From: Massospora cicadina
Taxonomy: Eukaryota; Entomophthoromycota; Entomophthoromycetes; Entomophthorales; Entomophthoraceae
Reading direction: 5' to 3'
DNA: 64,000 nucleotides
Assembly: GCA_022478985.1 (NCBI GenBank)
Contig: JAKSZP010014546.1
Coordinates: 1 to 64,000, forward strand
The notes below the pieces were generated by a model, which did no database searches, was not told where the DNA came from, and saw only the letters and a program-made list of their open reading frames with translations. Position numbers and translations under genes: made by a program. This document shows, piece after piece, positions 57,850 to 64,000 of this stretch; position 1 is the stretch's first letter, and each line of letters starts with the position of its first letter.

Positions 57850-58450
57850 AGGAGCATACTGTACTCTAAGGAGGAAACGACATCAGATAGTGATAATATA
57901 CCCACCCATGATACCAGGCCATAACTTAACTCTGAGTAAAGGAATATTAGCTTCACCTTAGTAATATCTTTTCCATCCATAAAAGCCTCGATGGGAAACT
58001 TTCTTATTATACTTCCTGCCCCTACCTGTGCACACCAAAGTGTGGCACTAATGGAGGTGGCACTGCAACCATCTGCTCCAAGAATAGCAATGGGGTTTCC
58101 AAGAGGAATGATTATTGAAAACAGGATCCAGAGTGATCAAATCCCTGAAATCAGCACTTCCAAAGAAAGTCCCAAGCCCGGCTCCTGGACCAGGAAAGCT
58201 TCAATTAAAGAAGATAGATCTGAGGATTTTGCAACTAAAGTAAAGTCGCGTAAGAGGTGGGCCAATCTTGACGCTTGGGTTTGGACAACTGAAGACACCA
58301 AAATAATCAAGGGTTAAAAAATTCAGATCAGTTGGATGAGCGCAGAATTCCACGCACCCAACGGTGGCATCCCTTCAACAGCATCCAAGAGAGTTACATT
58401 TCATTATACATCTGTAAGAGAGGTGGAAGCTTCAGTATTTGGTGAGAATT
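57850..58450 (-). pseudogene. element E Gag remnant
   Basis: A minus frame with few stops reads TLLDAVEGMPPLGAWNS, then RLAHLLRDFTLVAKSSDLSS and LIEAFLVQEPGLGLSLEVL, aligning with LLDNVEGNAHWW and MAKAPSLASLISTF of element A Gag. The plus-strand frame 57991-58317 overlaps it and is taken as a shadow. The segment 58451-58653 toward the LTR shows no motif. Confidence 0.55.
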
Positions 58451-58653
58451 AACCTGCAACTCCTCCAAGACACCCAAAACTTGGTTAGCCACACTTGAGT
58501 AAGGTAAGGATTAACTCACCCCATTGTGCATGGTAGAACTGGAGTTACTTTAAAGGAAAGAGGTGCTGAGTCAAGATAAAAACCACTACCACGCGGAAAC
58601 ATCTGACAAACCCACAATTTGACCATACAAATAGCCCCAAACTAAGTACCATT

Positions 58654-60040
58654 TGTAGTTTATTTGATATAAAGAAAATATCACATCAACTAATTCAAAG
58701 AGAAGTGTTGAGATAATAGAACTAAGGGTCATACTAATTATACCATAACATCAGCTAATTAAAATAAGATTGGCCTGCCATTCTGGGTGAGTAAACATTC
58801 AAAACAAAAGCTAGATTACCAGGGGTATAGCCGCACAGAAAACTTTATATCTAATTGGGATGGGGAGAATGGAAGGTTGGTGATGCACCTTAAACTTTTC
58901 TAATGCTCCCACAAGAAGCCACGCAGTGGTGGAAGTTGCTGCAGAAAATCCCATTGAGGCAGCTGGTATGGGCACCGCATGAGGGGCGGGAAAACTTTGA
59001 GCATCAGGTGCAGCAGCACCTTTGATGGTGACGAAAAACTTGGTGAATGAGTGGGAAGCATTTATAAAGAGCAGAGTAAGAACATGATGCCTCAAGCATC
59101 AAAAAGGGAAACGGCCAAGTGGCCTCCATACTGATACCCCCACTCCAACAGGTAAGGCAACTTCGATGTTATAATGGCCACTATGACCCAGTCATCACGT
59201 AGACCAGTGAACATGGCAACCTAAAGTGTATTGTGATAACTTATAACAAAAATAAGTCAAAATTAATAACTTTGACAAGCTTTTGCTTTCATTGTAAGAA
59301 AAAAGGAAAAAATAGAATGACAAAGCACACGTTGGAGCCTATTGTTTTAAGAGGTATATGCTTGGGGAATAGGGAAGGTTTGCATGAACCTTGGTAGGCC
59401 CAATCGCGCTTGATTCTGGCAGATTAAAACGTTATAATGCTACTGATAATGATTTATATTGAACTGACCAGCCAGATCAGTATCATTTTTTACAAAATAT
59501 CTTCTTATACTTTTCTGCCTCTCAAGGTGTGACAAAATGCACATTGTCTTAAAGAGCACGCCCAAGTCCAGGGCAGGTAGGGGAGGTACCATTTCAAATG
59601 AGATGGGTTTGGCACCCCCAGACTAGTGAGGGAGGATTTTCCTTCACTGGGGATGGGGGAAGGTCAGAGGGGCAATTTTAGATCCAAAAGTGATTTGGAT
59701 TGTACAAGTTTGCTTGGTAGCAACTTACCTGTAATAACCAAACTCAAACTATGTAAAGGTGCCTCCTGAGAAGGTGGGAGGCCGCGAACTCTCTTCTGGC
59801 AGTGGCTCATGGCCACCGCCACCTCCATACAAACCCCTCAATCTCTTTCACTAGCTCCTTGGTGGTAAGAAGAGGGAAAAAGAAACAAACTTCAGGGGTA
59901 GGCCTTCATCCATCTTTCAGCATCCAAATGGACTAAATTGTCCTGGTTAGTAAGGGTGAGAATTCTGTTTGTCCTTCTCCTTAGTCCTAAAAGTGTTCTC
60001 TTCCCGGTTAAGGTGCAGGGGGTGCACACTAGAACTTAAG
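58654..60040 (-). repeat. element E 5' LTR
   Basis: Starts TGTAGTTTATTTG on the plus strand. Next to it the minus-strand internal region reads ATGGTACTTAGTTTGGGG, containing a TGG that may be the primer site. The right edge near 60040 is set by the end of similarity to 54189. Confidence 0.75.
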
Positions 60041-60883
60041 ATTCTAGTGCTGGAGATCCATTGTGATTGTAAATAAAAAAATTTCACTGATCAAGGTAGA
60101 TACAAGAATGTGCAATATTGCGCTTGTTTTTTTCTAGTAAAAAGCCCTTGTGAATCTATAAACTGGCCACCTGCAAGTGGTTTGAGTAGCCGCAAGTCAA
60201 AAAATTCTGATTGATTTTATAATATAACTAGTATTTAGTAATTGGATTCAGTTGCATAAAAAATTTTGAGCATGCGGCCTTCAAATTCTTATGGAGTTGC
60301 AAATGTTGTAATAAATTACTCATGGTGATTTCGCCTCAGCGCATTTGTATAAAACTATGGGCATTGAATTTATAACCCTGACGGTGCAATTTCTGCTATC
60401 TTGATTTAATGAATGCCTAGGCTCCTGAACTAAACGTTCTTTTTCTGCTCCAATTAATGGATGTTCAAAACTTATATCTTATCCCCACACATCTGCATAA
60501 AATATTTAGTGGAAGGATTCATAATTTTATTATGGCTTTCATAATGTGGGGGGCCAACCCCTAACCAGCCCATTATTAATTTAGGGCCCTGAAGCTGCCA
60601 GTGAGTTAGTAGTCCCTAAGGGCCGAGAAAAGATACAATAGGACTTAGTGTGTGAGAAAAAATAGGTTTATTAAGATATTAAGCAAGGTAGTTATAGTAC
60701 ACAAAGGATAAAAGTGGAAAGATTCAGGAAATGTAAGTAGTAGGAGCTAAGCAATAAGTGCCTTGGATAAGGAAATATTCATCATCACTTGCCAATAAAG
60801 ATATGAAAAATACTAAAAATAACGATAGGGTTAGATATCCTAGTCTTATAGTCACTGGTAACCATAAAACTTGAAATACTATC
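60041..60883. other. flanking dispersed repeat and AT-rich spacer
   Basis: 60046-60150 matches 7690-7790 in the same orientation. The rest has no recognisable coding domain on either strand. Only a short minus frame at 60724-60996, overlapping the next LTR, is open, and it has no motif. Confidence 0.4.
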
Positions 60884-61823
60884 TGTTGGTAATTTTGCCC
60901 ATATTCCCATCTGACTAGATTACCATGGATTGCTAGGGGATAATTCCTTAAAGTTAAGTAAATTGGATATCGGTTGACCCTGATTTTAAAGTACAATATT
61001 CAAAGGATTTTAGGTTATTCGCCTGGGTCAGTTCTTTCAGGGATTGATCCAGACGAATGCTAAAGATCTCATCAGGCAGAGTTGCCAACGAATAGGGGCA
61101 GCTGATAGTTGATCAATTATCAGTTGTATTAATTGGGAATAGTAATGTTTCATCACCAACTGATTGGGAATTTAAGTAGCAGTGCAAGGTGAGTGATGAT
61201 TCCTGCATCTAGAGAATCAATCAGTTGGTTTTTGACCTGCCTTAATGAGTAACAAGTACCATTACCTAAGATGGTCACTTGCCAAATATGGTTGTTTTGG
61301 TGGGTCGAGAGGAAAATGTTAGGGACACGTTTTCTGACTATTTCCATTTTTAGGTCTCAAGGATGTCCAACGATGGAATCCTAGCCAGGATAGGTAAGAC
61401 CATTGCTGCTGAGACAGGATGGGTAATTCAACAGCAACAGCTGCCGTTTCATCAAGGATGTATCAACCGAGGGTTGGGCGCTGAATTTCCACTAAAAATT
61501 CTCTAAAGAATTCACTAATAAAAAACACCACTTTACCCTCCACTTTTTACAGATTATTATCTAAATATACTTTATCAGAATCCATTTTGAGCTCTATTCT
61601 TTCTCAAGGAAATTATTGCTGTGTGCTCTAAATGGTAGACTCTTTAGGATAAAGAGTAAGGATCTGAGTGGGGATCCAGAGAAGAAAGGTTAAATCAAAT
61701 TGTGGATTGCTGCTGACAGTGCGTCAACAGAAAGTAACTGTAAACAGGGACCTGAGCGTAGATCAAGGTAAGTGGTACAGGGAAAAAATCCCTATTATCG
61801 ACATCTGTAAAAATTTACTAGTT
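60884..61823 (+). repeat. C-family LTR (plus), interrupted by the next element
   Basis: Starts TGTTGGTAATTTTGCCC and follows the C-family LTR (reverse complement of 25052-26193) until about 61823, where similarity jumps to the start of a second LTR in opposite orientation. About 220 bp of its end is missing here and may lie beyond the inserted element outside the window. Carries the dyad CTGATAGTTGATCAATTATC... at 61102-61123. Confidence 0.65.
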
Positions 61824-62953
61824 TGTTCTTATTGGAAAACAACCCTAGTGATCTTTTTACTGCACAGATTCAATTTACTCATGCACTTCGCGTTATATAG
61901 AATGTATTATCCAATAATAGTATGGAGACTATTATCTGTAGTTTAGTTTGAACTATTATCAGGCCTAACACCTCAGCCAGTACTTCAGATTAAATACTTA
62001 ATAGGTCATACTTGTAGGGATTTATTCCTTATATTTCTGTCCACCTGATCTTCATCAAGATCTCTTGATGACAGTCTCTTAAGCCCAACAAACAGTTGGC
62101 AGCTATCCCTGATTTTGGTTCCTTCACCTCTAAATCCCTTCTTGGATCTCTACTCTTCTCTCTGAGAGTCTTCCAATTATTGCCTTCTGCAATAATATCC
62201 TTGAGACGAAACTTCACAATGGATGCTGACTGTCTAACTATACAGCAAATAGACTATTATTATTAATACTAATAATAATGTTTTACTAAATGATGGTTTT
62301 TTATGTGTGTTTATTATAGTAAATCATGGGGAATTATATAGTAGGGGATTCAGCTGTCTAACCCTTTGTTGACACCTCTTTAATAAAACGGCAGCTGTTG
62401 CCATTGAATCACCCTTCCTCGTCTTGGCAGCCATGGTCTTCCCCATCCTGGCTAGGAGTCTGTCATTGGACATCCTCAAGACCTCAAACAGAAAGAGTCA
62501 GAAAACGTGTCTCTAACATTTTCCTCTTGATCCAAGTGAACCAACCATAATTGGCTAGCGACCTGCTTAGGTAATGGGACTTATTACCCATTATGGCAGG
62601 TCACTTCACCAACTGATTGATTCACTAGTTCTAGGCAGCATCACTCGCCTCACAACTTACTATTCATTCTCAATCAGTCAGTGATGAAACCTGACCAATT
62701 TCAATTGGTACACCTGATAGTTAATCACTATCAGATGCCCCTATTTCATTGGCCACTCTATCTGATGAGATATTAGGTATGCATCTGGATTGATCCCCAA
62801 CAGATACAACCCGGTGAATATCCCAAAATCCCCTGAATATAGTTCCTCTTAAACTTGAGCCAACCGATTTCCAATTCACTTCAACTTAGGGAATTTTCCC
62901 CTAGCGACACCAGGTAATCTAGCAGGCTGGGAATATGGGCAATTTTCCCAACA
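61824..62953 (-). repeat. C-family 3' LTR of an element running off the window
   Basis: 1130 bp, TGTTCTTATTGG to TTCCCAACA on the plus strand, aligning with both LTRs of element C. The minus-strand polypurine tract GGCAAGAGGGGGATA lies at 62954-62968, so the element body extends to the right beyond 64000. Contains the 43-bp dyad at 62560-62602 and CTGATAGTTAATCACTATCA... at 62714-62734. Confidence 0.75.
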
Positions 62954-63500
62954 TATCCCCCTCTTGCCTAGATTTCCAGTGAGAAAAGGATTGGGGCATG
63001 AGGAACGCCACTTTAAACACTTGGTCAAATACTTCATTGTTTCAAGAGGAGTACACTCATCAATACTCAACGCTGCTCAGGACAACCTTTGGCATATAAC
63101 GTTCTTCCTCTTCCTCCTCGCTAACGCCTACATAGAGCGCGGTCCTCACAACCTTCTGTCATGCTGGGCTGATTGATTTTACTCATGATGATATTAGTCC
63201 CAGAATCCAGTTTTCCCCCATCAGGGTATATGACCCTCTGTCATATTCAGGATTCTTGGTCTGGCGTCCTTGAATTCCTGATTTTCTCCTCATCCTAGAC
63301 AGGAGACTCTTACCGTTGATGTTCATTTCACAGCTTGATTAAGAATACTTATTTCTATTCGCCCTCGTTATTTTTCTCATAACCTTTTGGCTGTAAGTCA
63401 TTCTTGATTCTTCCCTCAAAAAGCTTATCTCATTAATTTTTGAGATTAAGTTCCCCTAAATTGGAGCTTAATGGATTATAAAGTGTATAATGTCAACTTC
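62954..63500. other. 3' untranslated region between LTR and antisense frame
   Basis: Aligned with 11697-12240 of element C over most of its length (CTCTTGCCTAGATTTCCAG, CTCAACGCTGCTCAGGA, TCAGGGTATATGACC-type blocks). The 70-codon frame at 62964-63176 is not preserved in the other copy and is probably chance. Confidence 0.45.
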
Positions 63501-63508
63501 TATATAAG
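63501..63508 (+). promoter_or_regulatory. TATA box upstream of the second antisense frame
   Basis: TATATAAG, 36 bases before the ATG at 63537; counterpart of 12238-12245. Confidence 0.5.
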
Positions 63509-63536
63509 TCTGACTTCCCCCTCTAGTCCTGCTCAT

Positions 63537-64000
63537 ATGGTGTATTCAGAAATCACTACCAGCAGCTCCTCAACAGTCTATCTGATCCAGACCTCCACCT
63601 CTTCCAGAAGATGAGTCAGGATGCTTGATGGAACCTCTTCTATGGTCCTTCCAGAACTCATACGCCTAGTCTGGCACAAGCGGCTAGTCCTTCCATCAAA
63701 TTACTGGAAATAGTAACCAATACCTCTATAACTAAGCTTGCCATCATTTCGAACAACTCTCAGCTGTCTCTTCCCTTGCAGTTGATCCCTGAGTTGGACT
63801 TCAAAACCCTCCTGGATTCAGCTCCTTTCTCTGATGTTCTGAAAATCATCATTAATGATCCAAAGATCATGCCAGTCGCTCTGGATCATTCGTTCTTGGC
63901 TGGGTCAGACTTGCTTCCTGAATTCCTCTTCCAACTCAGTCTTTCTACAAACCCGCTGTACTGGTTTCTGAGCTCTCAATTGGGAACAGCATACACTTTG
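63537..64000 (+). pseudogene. antisense reading frame of the second C-family element, partial
   Basis: Counterpart of 12275-13327. A one-base indel lies just after the ATG; the main frame then reads NHYQQLLNSLSDPDLHLF, TGA at 63626-63628, then stays open for the remaining 124 codons to the window end: WNLFYGPSRTH, SIKLLEIVTNTSITKLAIIS, ELDFKTLLDSAPFSDVL, AGSDLLPEFLFQL. Element C matches as RDLYYGP, ELLETVSN, ELNFNTL, DPFTDIPTF and SDLFSKFLF. No known domain, no obvious signal peptide or membrane span; Leu/Ser-rich. Continues beyond the window. Confidence 0.5.

Larger units (their letters stand above)
52802..60040 (-). mobile_element. element E, chromovirus of the same family as element A
   Basis: 7.2-kb LTR element on the minus strand. 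LTRs are about 52802-54189 (3') and 58654-60040 (5'), each near 1.39 kb and alignable over long blocks (GGTATAGCCGC, GGAATGGAAGGTTGG-like, CCCCCACTCCAACAG). In element orientation the 3' LTR starts TGTAAGTCATAGGGAG, and the polypurine tract AAAAAGGAAAGGATAA is directly before it. Internal length is about 4.46 kb, as in A. Order: Gag, protease, RT, RNase H, integrase, chromodomain. No target duplication found. Ends are good to about 20 bp, except the left outer end, which is less certain. Confidence 0.82.

Noticed and set aside
57991..58317. 108-codon plus-strand frame in element E.
   Set aside because: The overlapping minus frame aligns with element A Gag; the plus frame has no support beyond length.
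1..64000. CRISPR array, bacterial operon or phage features.
   Set aside because: No regular direct repeats with spacers and no compact gene arrangement; all readable proteins are eukaryotic retroelement types.

Overview
The window is eukaryotic, AT-rich and built almost entirely of degenerate, mutually nested retrotransposons. I recognise no single-copy host gene, no rRNA gene, no functional tRNA gene and no CRISPR array. Chromodomain-bearing Ty3/gypsy elements (chromoviruses), gypsy elements with coiled-coil Gag, and LINEs with a CCHC ORF1 plus an APE-type endonuclease/RT ORF2 suggest a TE-rich filamentous fungus, most likely a basidiomycete (rust-like or mushroom-like). That assignment rests on element type and style only; another eukaryote is possible.

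Layout, left to right. 1-4.56 kb: LINE-A on the minus strand, cut by the window edge. 4.56-9.0 kb: AT-rich decayed DNA with a gypsy integrase remnant. 9.57-9.70 kb: a tRNA-derived SINE with a perfect 15-bp target duplication. 9.75-26.19 kb: gypsy element C (minus), with long LTRs. Its left LTR holds a putative solo LTR. Its integrase is split by a complete chromovirus, element A (plus, 14378-21687), with 1.4-kb LTRs, a polypurine tract and a 5-bp target duplication. 26.4-30.65 kb: gypsy fragment D (minus), itself split by an insertion. 30.97-37.62 kb: gypsy element B (minus) with about 594-bp LTRs. 38.67-46.2 kb: a plus-strand C-family LTR carrying LINE-B (plus, 17-bp target duplication), which carries a second SINE (15-bp target duplication): a three-level nest. 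47.57-52.75 kb: LINE-C (plus), same family as LINE-A. 52.8-60.04 kb: chromovirus E (minus), same family as A. 60.88-64 kb: two more C-family LTRs head to head, the second opening into an internal region that runs off the window.

Every coding region carries stops and frameshifts, so nearly all are annotated as pseudogenes. Best-preserved motifs are YFDD in element C RT, FADD in LINE-B RT, a DSGST protease triad in element B, and CCHC knuckles in LINE-B and LINE-C ORF1.

The main candidate novelty is a reading frame on the strand opposite to pol, between integrase and the 3' LTR of the C family, present in two copies (12.24-13.33 kb and 63.50-64.0 kb). Each has a TATA box at the same distance from an ATG, and both carry a TGA at the same codon. 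Other observations: three conserved dyads inside the C-family LTR, a pair of tRNA-derived SINEs sharing a tail, a Gag-like reading frame inside chromovirus LTRs, and recurrent Asp-to-Asn loss of catalytic residues, mostly at ancestral CpG sites.
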